A stretch of 5,213 bases of DNA from an uncultured Clostridium sp. (GCA_900555925.1 USMU01000082.1:1-5213); one strand, 5' to 3'. Counted from the first letter of the stretch, positions 1 to 5,201 are shown. The notes: generated by a model not told the origin, from the sequence alone. Program-made: numbers and translations.

Positions 1-16
1 TCTTTTTATACCTCAT
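1..16 (-). CDS. 5' end of a further operon gene, product unknown (partial)
   Basis: Only the first five codons, reading MRYKK, lie in the window; the gene continues beyond base 1. The start at 16 is chosen because an AGGAGG sequence at 25-30 (minus strand) lies 8 bases upstream. An in-frame ATG at 20-22 is only 2 bases from that site and is less likely. It is 28 bases downstream of the micro-ORF at 45-92 and on the same strand, so it is probably the next gene of the pseudo-receiver operon. Nothing can be said about its function from five residues. Confidence 0.55.
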
Positions 17-44
17 ATCCATTTCCTCCTGTTGTCATTATTTT

Positions 45-92
45 CTATATAGCGTGACGGTTTTGTTCTCTCCGGTAATATTTTTTATTCAT
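45..92 (-). CDS. 15-residue basic micro-ORF in the pseudo-receiver operon
   Basis: The frame reads MNKKYYRREQNRHAI and stops with TAG. Its ATG at 92 follows a perfect AGGAGG (99-104, minus strand) at a spacing of 6 bases, as good as any start in the window. It overlaps the last 8 bases of the upstream pseudo-receiver gene, an arrangement that favours translational coupling. The peptide is strongly basic (two Lys, three Arg, one His) and has no hydrophobic segment, so it is not a signal or membrane peptide. It could be a leader peptide that controls the gene starting at 16, a true small protein, or the remnant of a longer gene; the frame closes again soon after the stop, which argues against a simple nonsense mutation. 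I do not recognise it. Confidence 0.45.
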   Translation of the reverse strand: MNKKYYRREQNRHAI

Positions 93-465
93 ACTTTTCC
101 TCCTCACCTGATTCATTACTTCCCCTTTTTCCCTGAAGAAGCCGGGAGACTGCCTCCCGCAGCTGATATTCCGTCACAGGCTTTACCAAAAAGGTGTCCG
201 CCTGCATCCTGCGGCTTTGGGGTTCAAACTCTGCCTGGTCGCTGATCCACAGGAGAGGGACATCCCTGCTGTACCCTCGTATGCTCATGCAGAAATTCAT
301 CCCCCTGGCTCCGTCCTCCATGACTACCACAGCGTCATAAGGCCCATCCCGCTGCATGGCATAGACGCAGAATACGCCATTGTCAAAGCGGTCTACTTTG
401 CCAAGCTTCATCAGCAAAGCGGTTTCTTTTTCTTTCTGGCTATAACTGCATAGCGCAATTCGCAT
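85..465 (-). CDS. Receiver-like (CheY-fold) protein lacking the phospho-acceptor Asp
   Basis: This is a 126-residue stand-alone protein with the pattern of a response-regulator receiver domain. Strand beta-1 is MRIALCS (1-7), beta-3 is YDAVVVM (43-49), beta-4 is VPLLWIS (69-76), and beta-5 is TFLVKPV (91-97) with the conserved Lys95-Pro96 pair. Ser76 sits at the usual Thr/Ser switch position. The phospho-acceptor Asp expected at the end of beta-3 is Met49, and the acidic pair after beta-1 is missing, so it is best read as a pseudo-receiver that is not phosphorylated in the standard way. The C-terminus is an acidic tail with no DNA-binding domain. The start at 465 is chosen over the ATG at 471 because GGAGGT lies 6 bases before 465 and abuts 471. 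It overlaps the end of its paralog (440-829) by 26 bases. Function in the cell is unknown; a protein-interaction or regulatory role is inferred from the fold. Confidence 0.72.
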   Translation of the reverse strand: MRIALCSYSQKEKETALLMKLGKVDRFDNGVFCVYAMQRDGPYDAVVVMEDGARGMNFCMSIRGYSRDVPLLWISDQAEFEPQSRRMQADTFLVKPVTEYQLREAVSRLLQGKRGSNESGEEEKYE

Positions 466-829
466 TTCCATACCTCCGTTTCCTGATGGGCGCCATCGCC
501 TCATATAGCTCCTGATCACTACAATCTATGGAGAGGAATGCCGGGATATGAAGCTGATACGCGATCAGGGCGAAGTTTTCATCATCACTCCACCAGACAA
601 GCGGTACTTCCGGTGCCAGCTGCTTTGCCTGAATGGCAGCCTCCAATCCCCTTGCCCCGGTCATTGCGATGACAACCGCATGATATCGGCTCCGCCGCAG
701 TGCCTGAGATAGCTGCTTCTCATTCCATAGCTCGTCGATGACAAGCTGTCCGTCCCCTTCAAAAAGGGAGCGCAGCCTGCTTTCAAACCATTCTGCATTT
801 CTTAATTCCGTACAAAGTGCGATTTTCAT
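440..829 (-). CDS. Receiver-like (CheY-fold) protein, paralog of the next gene, without receiver catalytic residues
   Basis: The 129-residue product begins MKIALCTELR and is clearly related to the protein encoded at 85-465. Both share the beta-1 pattern M(K/R)IALC, the motif GARG(L/M) (58-62 here), VPL(V/L)W-x-SD-xx-F (75-86), and a C-terminal helix of similar length. The stretch SDDENFALIAYQL (81-93) resembles the part of LytTR-type receivers following beta-4. The Asp expected at the end of beta-3 is Ala55, and the Lys-Pro of beta-5 is replaced by Ile101-Asp102, so this copy is more degenerate than its neighbour. There is no output domain. The start at 829 is supported by AAAGGAGG (836-843, minus strand) 6 bases upstream. 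It is the first recognisable gene of the leftward operon. No clear promoter was found in the AT-rich DNA upstream of it. Confidence 0.7.
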   Translation of the reverse strand: MKIALCTELRNAEWFESRLRSLFEGDGQLVIDELWNEKQLSQALRRSRYHAVVIAMTGARGLEAAIQAKQLAPEVPLVWWSDDENFALIAYQLHIPAFLSIDCSDQELYEAMAPIRKRRYGNANCAMQL

Positions 830-1917
830 GCCGGGCCTCCTTTCCTGAAAAAAATAAAAAAGTCTTGTTAAAGAAAGAAGAAATAAAGATAAGACAGAGT
901 ATAGGGGAAGCAGTACCAACGAACATTTTATTTCAAATAGCAAAAAATATAAAAAAATTTATTTTGGGCTGTAATCCGTGGCTGATTGCGGTCGCTTTCG
1001 TGTGTATGCTCCTGTTTATCGGATTTGAGGGCATGAGCCTGCATCTCATTTCGAGGCGGCTGGGGCATAAAAACAAACTGTATTCCTCCATGGTGTATTC
1101 CGCGGCGGACGTCTATTATTCCGCGCTTACGCCGTCGGCTTCGGGCGGTCAGCCCGCTTCCGCGTATTACATGGTCAAGGACGGAATGGATACGGGAACG
1201 GCGACGTTCGCGCTGGTGTTCAATCTCATCGCGTATACTTCGGCCATACTCGTCATTGGAGCGTTCGCGTTTATTCTCCGTCCGCACATGTTTGCGGAGT
1301 TTGAATTTTGGATTAAGTTTCTCGTGGTGGCGGGATTTGTTGCCCAGACCCTTCTGCTTGCGTTTTTTATCGCGTGTATGCGCTGTCATAGAGCGGTATT
1401 GAAGTGCGGGAACGGTCTCATTTCGTTTCTGACGAAGATAAAGCTCGTCAAAAAACCGGAAAAGTGGCGCGGAAAGCTCGCGGACGAGGTGGAGAAATAC
1501 CGCGCGGGGTTCGAGGAGATCAAAAAGCATCGGGCGCTGTTTTTTGAGGCGTTGCTTTTGAATATTGCCCAGCGGGTTTCGCAGATTCTCATTACCTGTT
1601 TCGTCTGTCTCGCGGCAGATAGAAGCGCGCCGTTCAGAGATGTATTCGTCATGCAGGCATTCGTGCTGATCGGGTATAACTCCGTACCTCTGCCGGGCGG
1701 CGTGGGGGCATTCGAGTATCTCTATCTGCACATTTACGGATTGCTTTTCGAGAACGCCTTTATTCTCGCGGCGATGATGGTGACGAGAACAATTTCCTAT
1801 TATATCTGTATCGTAGTGAGCGGAACGATGACGCTCGCCTATCATATACATATCATCAAAAGAAAAAAGAGAGAAAATATACCGCAAGAGAAAAGTGAAA
1901 ATGAAAAACCAGAGTAA
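817..1917 (+). CDS. Flippase-like integral membrane protein (LPG synthase transmembrane/YbhN family), apparently N-terminally truncated
   Basis: The frame encodes a polytopic membrane protein of the family related to the lysyl-phosphatidylglycerol synthase (MprF) transmembrane domain and YbhN. Family hallmarks are NPW before the first visible helix (53-55), TPSASGGQPASAYYM (105-119) and PLPGGVGAFEY (291-301). Hydrophobic segments lie near 55-70, 128-153, 167-187, 243-266, 276-290 and 325-344, and a basic tail ends in the cytoplasm. Family members usually begin with one more helix; here residues 1-50 are a charged, AT-rich stretch with none. The GTG at 817 is only the outermost start, it overlaps the divergent gene and has no ribosome binding site; TTG at 865 is no better. 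The protein is therefore probably truncated or the 5' end is misjoined. It overlaps pssA by 17 bases, which suggests a role in moving a phospholipid made by that pathway (inference). Confidence 0.72.
   Translation: MRFSCRASFPEKNKKVLLKKEEIKIRQSIGEAVPTNILFQIAKNIKKFILGCNPWLIAVAFVCMLLFIGFEGMSLHLISRRLGHKNKLYSSMVYSAADVYYSALTPSASGGQPASAYYMVKDGMDTGTATFALVFNLIAYTSAILVIGAFAFILRPHMFAEFEFWIKFLVVAGFVAQTLLLAFFIACMRCHRAVLKCGNGLISFLTKIKLVKKPEKWRGKLADEVEKYRAGFEEIKKHRALFFEALLLNIAQRVSQILITCFVCLAADRSAPFRDVFVMQAFVLIGYNSVPLPGGVGAFEYLYLHIYGLLFENAFILAAMMVTRTISYYICIVVSGTMTLAYHIHIIKRKKRENIPQEKSENEKPE
836..843 (-). promoter_or_regulatory. Ribosome binding site of the first pseudo-receiver gene
   Basis: The minus strand reads AAAGGAGG, 6 bases before the ATG at 829. 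It decides that start against longer in-frame extensions reaching into the AT-rich junction DNA. It also fixes how far the leftward operon extends toward the junction with the flippase gene. Confidence 0.7.
841..960. other. AT-rich junction between leftward operon and truncated flippase gene
   Basis: About 120 bases rich in A and T (with A-tracts such as GAAAAAAATAAAAAA) lie between the ribosome binding site of the leftward operon and the point where recognisable flippase sequence starts (CNPW codons at about 970). The genes on either side are divergent and differ in codon use: by hand count about half the Ala codons in the 440-829 gene are GCA, while pssA has about one GCA in some twenty Ala codons. 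No ribosome binding site or good start for the rightward gene is visible. This fits a recombination breakpoint, or an assembly join, lying within this stretch; the exact base cannot be fixed by eye. Confidence 0.5.
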
Positions 1918-2575
1918 AAAAATAGTAGGATTTTATCATTACGGAGTCATTCTTACCTATCTTTCGGTGATTGCGGCAATCGTCGGAATGTGTTTTTCCG
2001 TCGGCGGAAATAAGCCCGCGCGTCCCGAAATCGGCGTAATTTGCCTTTTGATTTCGGGCGTGTGCGACGCCTTCGACGGAGCGGTAGCCAAGACACGCAA
2101 AAACAGGACCAAGGAAGACAGAATGTTCGGGGAAAGGATAGACTCTCTCAGCGATTTGATCGCCTTCGGCGTCGCCCCTGCGATGATCGGTTTCGGCATG
2201 CGGCTCAACCGCTGGTATTTTATGCCCGTGTATGCCGTATTCGTATTGTGCGCGCTCATTCGGCTGGCCTATTTCGACGTGACGGAGGAAATCCGCACGA
2301 GCGATGAAAATTGCGGCCGCAGGCGCTATTACGAGGGGCTGCCCGTCACGAACGTAGCTTTCGTGCTTCCGATTTTCTATCTTGTCGCCACGATGTTCGC
2401 GGTCAAATCGGTGGGGTATAACGCCGTCATGCTTTCGGGGTATCTCGCGCTTTCGGCGGCGTTCGTCATACGCTTCAAAATGCCCAAGCTCGGCGTCAAG
2501 GGATTGCTGATCGCCATGGCGGTGCTGACGGTCATTCTCGTTTCTCTGTTCTTTATCAGGCGGGCGGTGATATGA
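1901..2575 (+). CDS. pssA: CDP-diacylglycerol--serine O-phosphatidyltransferase (phosphatidylserine synthase)
   Basis: This integral membrane enzyme makes phosphatidylserine from CDP-diacylglycerol and L-serine. In the numbering from the upstream GTG at 1895, the CDP-alcohol phosphatidyltransferase motif is D58-xx-D61-G62-xx-A65-K66 ... G79-xxx-D83-xxx-D87, with all four metal-binding Asp present. The usual Arg after the Ala is Lys66. YYEGLPVT (145-152) matches the corresponding clostridial/bacillar PssA segment. Hydrophobic stretches follow near 108-128, 150-170, 178-194 and 202-220. About 224-226 residues is normal for the Gram-positive enzyme. The start is either GTG 1895 or ATG 1901; ATG is chosen, with a weak AAGAG 10 bases upstream. 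It overlaps the flippase gene by 17 bases and psd by 4 (ATGA), so all three are likely co-translated. Psd downstream confirms the substrate assignment over other CDP-alcohol transferases. Confidence 0.9.
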   Translation: MKNQSKKIVGFYHYGVILTYLSVIAAIVGMCFSVGGNKPARPEIGVICLLISGVCDAFDGAVAKTRKNRTKEDRMFGERIDSLSDLIAFGVAPAMIGFGMRLNRWYFMPVYAVFVLCALIRLAYFDVTEEIRTSDENCGRRRYYEGLPVTNVAFVLPIFYLVATMFAVKSVGYNAVMLSGYLALSAAFVIRFKMPKLGVKGLLIAMAVLTVILVSLFFIRRAVI

Positions 2576-3444
2576 GAGAGGTACTGAAAAAAGAGGCGCT
2601 GCGGCCTGCGGCGTCTCTGCGTTTTTTATACGGCAGCAGACTCGGCGGACTCTTTCTTCGCCTGCTCGTCTGCCGCCCCGTTTCAAAAGTCGTCGGCTGT
2701 TTTCTGGACAGCCGATTTTCCCGTATTCTGATTCGCCGATATGTCCGAAAACATAAAATCGATATGTCTCTTTACGAAAAAGAGAACTATAAGAGCTTCA
2801 ACGCCTTTTTTACCCGCCATATCCGTTCGGAGCTTCGCCCCTTCGACCTTTCTCCCGAAGCGTTCGTTTCCCCCTGCGACGCGAAATTGTCCGTTTTTCC
2901 CGTGGACGAGGGGAGCAGGTTTGAAATTAAAGGATTTTCCTATTCCGTCGAAAGCCTTTTGCGGAATAAAGCGCTGGCAAATCGGTATCGCGGGGGACAG
3001 TGCCTTGTTTTTCGCCTGACGGTGGAGGATTATCACCGATATTTTTATATCGACGACGGAATAAAGGGAGAAAACGTCTTTATCCGCGGAAAGCTGCATA
3101 CCGTACAGCCCGCGGCCTTGGAAAAGCGGAAGGTATTCACGGAAAACTGCCGCGAATATACGACTATGGAAACCGAGCATTTCGGCTTGGTGACGCAGGT
3201 AGAGGTGGGCGCGATGATGGTGGGGCGGATCGTCAATAACGACGGAGCGGGCGCCTGCCGCCGCGGCGAGGAAAAGGGCCGCTTCGAGTTCGGCGGCTCT
3301 ACCGTCGTCCTGCTGATAGAGAGGGGCCGCGCGGTTCTGGATGCGGAACTTTTGGAAAACACGGCGAGAGGGGACGAGACGCTCGTAAAGTGCGGCGAGC
3401 GGTTGGGCTCAGCCGTCCTTTCTTTTCCCGAACGCACCCTGTAA
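2572..3444 (+). CDS. psd: Phosphatidylserine decarboxylase proenzyme
   Basis: This pyruvoyl enzyme converts phosphatidylserine to phosphatidylethanolamine at the membrane. The proenzyme cleaves itself in the FGGSTVV motif (240-246), where Ser243 would become the pyruvoyl group of the small alpha chain. The other expected triad members are Asp103 in SPCDAKL and His155 in DYHRYF. LHTVQP (175-180) and EVGAMMVGRIVN (211-222) match the clostridial subgroup. The 290-residue length is usual for that group. The start overlaps the pssA stop as ATGA, and GGTGAT just before the ATG pairs with the 3' end of the anti-Shine-Dalgarno region. No residue needed for catalysis appears missing. It is the last gene of the phospholipid operon and is followed by a long inverted repeat. 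Confidence 0.93.
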   Translation: MREVLKKEALRPAASLRFLYGSRLGGLFLRLLVCRPVSKVVGCFLDSRFSRILIRRYVRKHKIDMSLYEKENYKSFNAFFTRHIRSELRPFDLSPEAFVSPCDAKLSVFPVDEGSRFEIKGFSYSVESLLRNKALANRYRGGQCLVFRLTVEDYHRYFYIDDGIKGENVFIRGKLHTVQPAALEKRKVFTENCREYTTMETEHFGLVTQVEVGAMMVGRIVNNDGAGACRRGEEKGRFEFGGSTVVLLIERGRAVLDAELLENTARGDETLVKCGERLGSAVLSFPERTL

Positions 3445-3462
3445 ACACGTCAAGGGGAGACT

Positions 3463-3500
3463 TTTTGGGGGAATTTACCAAACGGTAAATTCCCCCAAAA
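3463..3500. repeat. Perfect 17-bp inverted repeat with 4-base loop after psd
   Basis: The arms at 3463-3479 and 3484-3500 are exact reverse complements around the loop AAAC. They would form a very stable hairpin starting TTTTGGGGG and ending CCCCCAAAA. It lies 18 bases after the psd stop, where a terminator is expected, but no T-tract follows on either strand (ATCATTG on plus, AGTCTCC on minus). It may block 3' exonucleases or act with a factor rather than as a simple intrinsic terminator. Its core is also one copy of the TTACC-N4-GGTAA palindrome seen again at 3531-3544. Confidence 0.8.
3475..3488. promoter_or_regulatory. Palindrome TTACC-N4-GGTAA, copy 1 (candidate operator)
   Basis: The sequence is TTACCAAACGGTAA, the core of the larger inverted repeat after psd. 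The same half-sites and the same 4-base gap recur at 3531-3544, with centres 56 bases apart. Two matching dyads upstream of a strong promoter are what a dimeric repressor or activator site looks like. The cognate regulator is not in the window. Confidence 0.4.
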
Positions 3501-3530
3501 TCATTGACAGGGTAAATGAAGCTGAAAAAA

Positions 3531-3544
3531 TTACCGTGCGGTAA
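3531..3544. promoter_or_regulatory. Palindrome TTACC-N4-GGTAA, copy 2 (candidate operator)
   Basis: TTACCGTGCGGTAA is a 6-2-6 perfect dyad that shares its half-sites and gap with copy 1 at 3475-3488. It ends 47 bases upstream of the -35 box at 3592, too far for simple promoter blocking. An activator site, a loop-forming pair with copy 1, or control of a weaker upstream promoter are all possible. A lone half-site GGTAA at 3511-3515 lies between the copies. Confidence 0.45.
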
Positions 3545-3546
3545 AG

Positions 3547-3582
3547 GGAAAAATATTTTTCATATTTTTCCAAAAATTTTTG
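3547..3582. repeat. AT-rich dyad and A/T-tracts upstream of the consensus promoter
   Basis: GGAAAAATAT (3547-3556) and ATATTTTTCC (3562-3571) are exact inverted repeats around a 5-base loop. They run directly into the 12-base palindrome CAAAAATTTTTG (3571-3582). Runs of five A or T recur near 3549, 3556, 3565, 3572 and 3577, roughly in step with the helix, so this DNA is probably bent. It ends 9 bases before the -35 box and may serve as an UP-like element. Confidence 0.5.
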
Positions 3583-3591
3583 TTATGGGTA

Positions 3592-3620
3592 TTGACAATA
3601 TTGAAAAACAATGATATAAT
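3592..3620 (+). promoter_or_regulatory. Consensus sigma-A promoter with extended -10
   Basis: TTGACA at 3592-3597 and TATAAT at 3615-3620 are separated by exactly 17 bases. TG at 3612-3613 adds a perfect extended -10 (TGATATAAT). Transcription should start near 3627, giving a leader of about 25 bases before the ATG at 3653. A promoter with no mismatch is uncommon for a chromosomal gene and implies strong expression unless repressed. Confidence 0.9.
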
Positions 3621-3652
3621 TAAGGAAATATAGGTAGGGGGGATTTGATAAA

Positions 3653-4138
3653 ATGCAGCTTATTGCGGAGAAAGACGGGAATTTATATTCCTATACGGAA
3701 AATATATGGACGGGCAAAAAGGAATTGACCTTAAACGGCGTGGCCTTGGAGAAAAGGAATAAAAAGGTTTTTGTCGTCAATCGGGACGGAGCGGAAGAGC
3801 TCATCACGGTGAAAGGGAATTTCATCACGGGCGTGACGTTGGTAGAGGGAGACGGAAACAATATCGTTCTTGCCCAAAATAAATGGTATGAATGGGTTTT
3901 GATTTTTTTGCCGTTGCTCGGATTAGGAGTCGGTATCTTGGGCGGAGCAATCGGCGGCGGGTTGAGTGCGCTTTTCTGTCTGTTGTGCGCGGGTATCAAT
4001 GCGACGATTTTGCGCAGTAACGTAAAATTCGGCTTGAAGATAGCCGGCTGTATTTTTATGGCGGTAGTGATGAATTTAGCGTGGTTTCTTATCTATGGGG
4101 CGATTGCGGGCGGAATCACCAAAATTTTTTTCGGGTAA
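3653..4138 (+). CDS. Small membrane protein of unknown function: beta-rich N-terminal domain plus three transmembrane segments
   Basis: I do not recognise this 161-residue protein. Residues 1-77 are polar, rich in alternating hydrophobic and charged residues (for example ELTLNGVALEKRNKKVFVVN, 24-43), and look like a small beta-sheet domain with no signal peptide, so probably cytoplasmic. Residues 80-97, 102-118 and about 126-155 are hydrophobic and form two or three membrane helices. The first two are joined by a Gly-rich turn (GGAIGGG, 98-104), and a second Gly motif (AIAGG) ends the third. No Cys pair, nucleotide-binding or catalytic motif is visible. AGGGGGG at 3636-3642 lies 10 bases before the ATG. 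It is a single-gene unit, with its own consensus promoter and a probable terminator behind it. A role in envelope stress or membrane homeostasis is only a guess from the neighbouring lipid genes. Confidence 0.8.
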   Translation: MQLIAEKDGNLYSYTENIWTGKKELTLNGVALEKRNKKVFVVNRDGAEELITVKGNFITGVTLVEGDGNNIVLAQNKWYEWVLIFLPLLGLGVGILGGAIGGGLSALFCLLCAGINATILRSNVKFGLKIAGCIFMAVVMNLAWFLIYGAIAGGITKIFFG

Positions 4139-4156
4139 ATCATCGATGATGAAAAA

Positions 4157-4188
4157 ACGGGTTCTCCTTGGTCGGGAACCCGTAATTT
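4157..4188 (+). terminator. Probable Rho-independent terminator
   Basis: ACGGGTTC (4157-4164) pairs exactly with GAACCCGT (4176-4183), and two further inner pairs (one G-T) shrink the loop to about 7 bases. A run of A precedes the stem and AATTTTG follows it, so the T-tract is short and starts two bases late. It lies 18 bases after the stop at 4138 and before the promoter at 4241, which is the expected place. Confidence 0.65.
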
Positions 4189-4240
4189 TGTGTAAATTAT
4201 GGATTTTATGTAAAAATCGGCGGCAATCGCTCAAAAGTAC

Positions 4241-4269
4241 TTGACGGAAACGCAAATAAAGGGTAAAAT
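4241..4269 (+). promoter_or_regulatory. Sigma-A promoter of the cyclophilin-like lipoprotein gene
   Basis: TTGACG at 4241-4246 and TAAAAT at 4264-4269 are 17 bases apart, each one base from consensus. Transcription would begin near 4276, giving a leader of about 29 bases that contains GGAG at 4294-4297, 7 bases before the ATG at 4305. Confidence 0.75.
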
Positions 4270-4304
4270 ATAGAAGTATAAAAATCCGTCGATGGAGAAA
4301 TCGA

Positions 4305-5171
4305 ATGTTACGTAATTCTTTCAAAAAACTTATGAGCGCGGCGCTTATCGGCGTCAGTGTGTTCGCGTCTGCGACGCTGTTCTCCGCATGTACCACTTCC
4401 CACCCCGAGGTGGAAATGAAGCTCTCTTTTAACGGCAGTACGTATACGCTGGAATATAAATTGTATCGGAAAATCGCTCCTTCCACCGTTCAGCACTTTT
4501 TGGAACTGGTAGAGAAAGGGTATTACGACGGCTTGTGCATTCACGATTATCAGGCCGATTCCGCGCTGTATACGGGCGCATATACTTATGATGCGGCAGT
4601 TTCGGACAATAACGGATTGGTGGAAAAGGACTACTTTTCCACGGTTTCCACATGGGGGCTTACACAGACGGTGTGGGACGACGAGGAAAGAACGACTCCC
4701 GTCAATACCGTATACGGAGAATTTTCCGATAACGGTTTTCAGGTAACGAACGGCGCCTTGAAACAGACATATGGTTCTTTGACGATGTACTATACGCCGA
4801 AAGGTACGTATAACGGGGTAGTCATGACTCAGCGCGCGGACGGAGAGGGCTACGATTGGAAGCCCTATAAATATAACAGCGCGACGTCCATGTTCTATAT
4901 TTCCCTTTCGTCGTCGTCGAAGAGCAATTCCAATTACTGCACGTTTGCCACGCTGGAAGACGACAGCACGTCCGTTTTGGACGAGCTGAAAGACGACATC
5001 AATCAATATATTGAAGAAGAATACGGAGAGGAAGACGCGGAGTTTACGACCGAGACCACGGTTTTGGTAGACGAGAATGACCCGTACATGTCGTCCGCAA
5101 AAATTTCTGCGACCTATGACGTTCCTAAGACGCCCATTATTATAAAATCTATAAAAGTTAAGAGCTATTGA
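4305..5171 (+). CDS. Lipoprotein with a divergent cyclophilin-type peptidyl-prolyl isomerase fold
   Basis: Residues 1-28 form a lipoprotein signal peptide: basic MLRNSFKK, a hydrophobic stretch, then LFSAC with Cys29 as the lipid anchor (Phe at -3 is less common). The 288-residue protein should therefore sit on the outer face of the membrane. Cyclophilin landmarks follow in order: IAPSTVQHFLELVEKGYYDG (57-76), GSLTMYY (157-163, usually GTLSMA), SATSMFYISL (192-201, usually NSQFFI), YCTF...SVLDELK (211-229) and a final strand PKTPIIIKSIKV (274-285). The His-Arg of the usual FHR motif is His80-Asp81, so the catalytic Arg appears absent, and the active-site Gln of SQFF is Met. Isomerase activity is therefore doubtful; it may act as a binding protein or chaperone. 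Long inserts lie at 82-155 and an acidic helix at 229-247. It has its own promoter and appears to be monocistronic. Confidence 0.75.
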   Translation: MLRNSFKKLMSAALIGVSVFASATLFSACTTSHPEVEMKLSFNGSTYTLEYKLYRKIAPSTVQHFLELVEKGYYDGLCIHDYQADSALYTGAYTYDAAVSDNNGLVEKDYFSTVSTWGLTQTVWDDEERTTPVNTVYGEFSDNGFQVTNGALKQTYGSLTMYYTPKGTYNGVVMTQRADGEGYDWKPYKYNSATSMFYISLSSSSKSNSNYCTFATLEDDSTSVLDELKDDINQYIEEEYGEEDAEFTTETTVLVDENDPYMSSAKISATYDVPKTPIIIKSIKVKSY

Positions 5172-5201
5172 TTCGATATATATTCAATAAGAAGAAGCCG
5201 C

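Noticed and set aside
466..519. Longer N-terminus for the 85-465 gene, starting at 519 or 471
   Set aside because: The GGAGGT site is placed correctly only for the ATG at 465, and the paralog also starts at the equivalent M(K/R)IALC.
830..943. Hydrophobic N-terminal extension of the 440-829 gene
   Set aside because: The apparent Leu/Phe-rich segment is a by-product of the purine-rich AT stretch, and a strong ribosome binding site fixes the start at 829.
841..960. Promoter for the leftward operon in the AT-rich stretch
   Set aside because: TATACT and TAAAAT-like sequences exist on the minus strand, but none has a recognisable -35 at 16-18 bases.
928..1887. Long open frame on the minus strand (about 319 residues) opposite the flippase gene
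   Set aside because: Its translation is Arg/His-rich with no domain, and it mirrors a plus-strand gene with clear family motifs. It is an antisense shadow.
1856..2686. Long minus-strand open frame opposite pssA
   Set aside because: The composition is charged and low-complexity, and the opposite strand carries the complete CDP-alcohol transferase motif.
3504..3532. TTGACA at 3504-3509 as the -35 of a second promoter
   Set aside because: The best -10 at 16-17 bases is AAAAAT or AAAATT, a poor match, so it is only a weak possibility overlapping palindrome copy 2.
4308..5006. 232-residue minus-strand open frame opposite the lipoprotein gene
   Set aside because: There is no ribosome binding site or domain, and the plus-strand frame has promoter, ribosome binding site, signal peptide and cyclophilin landmarks.
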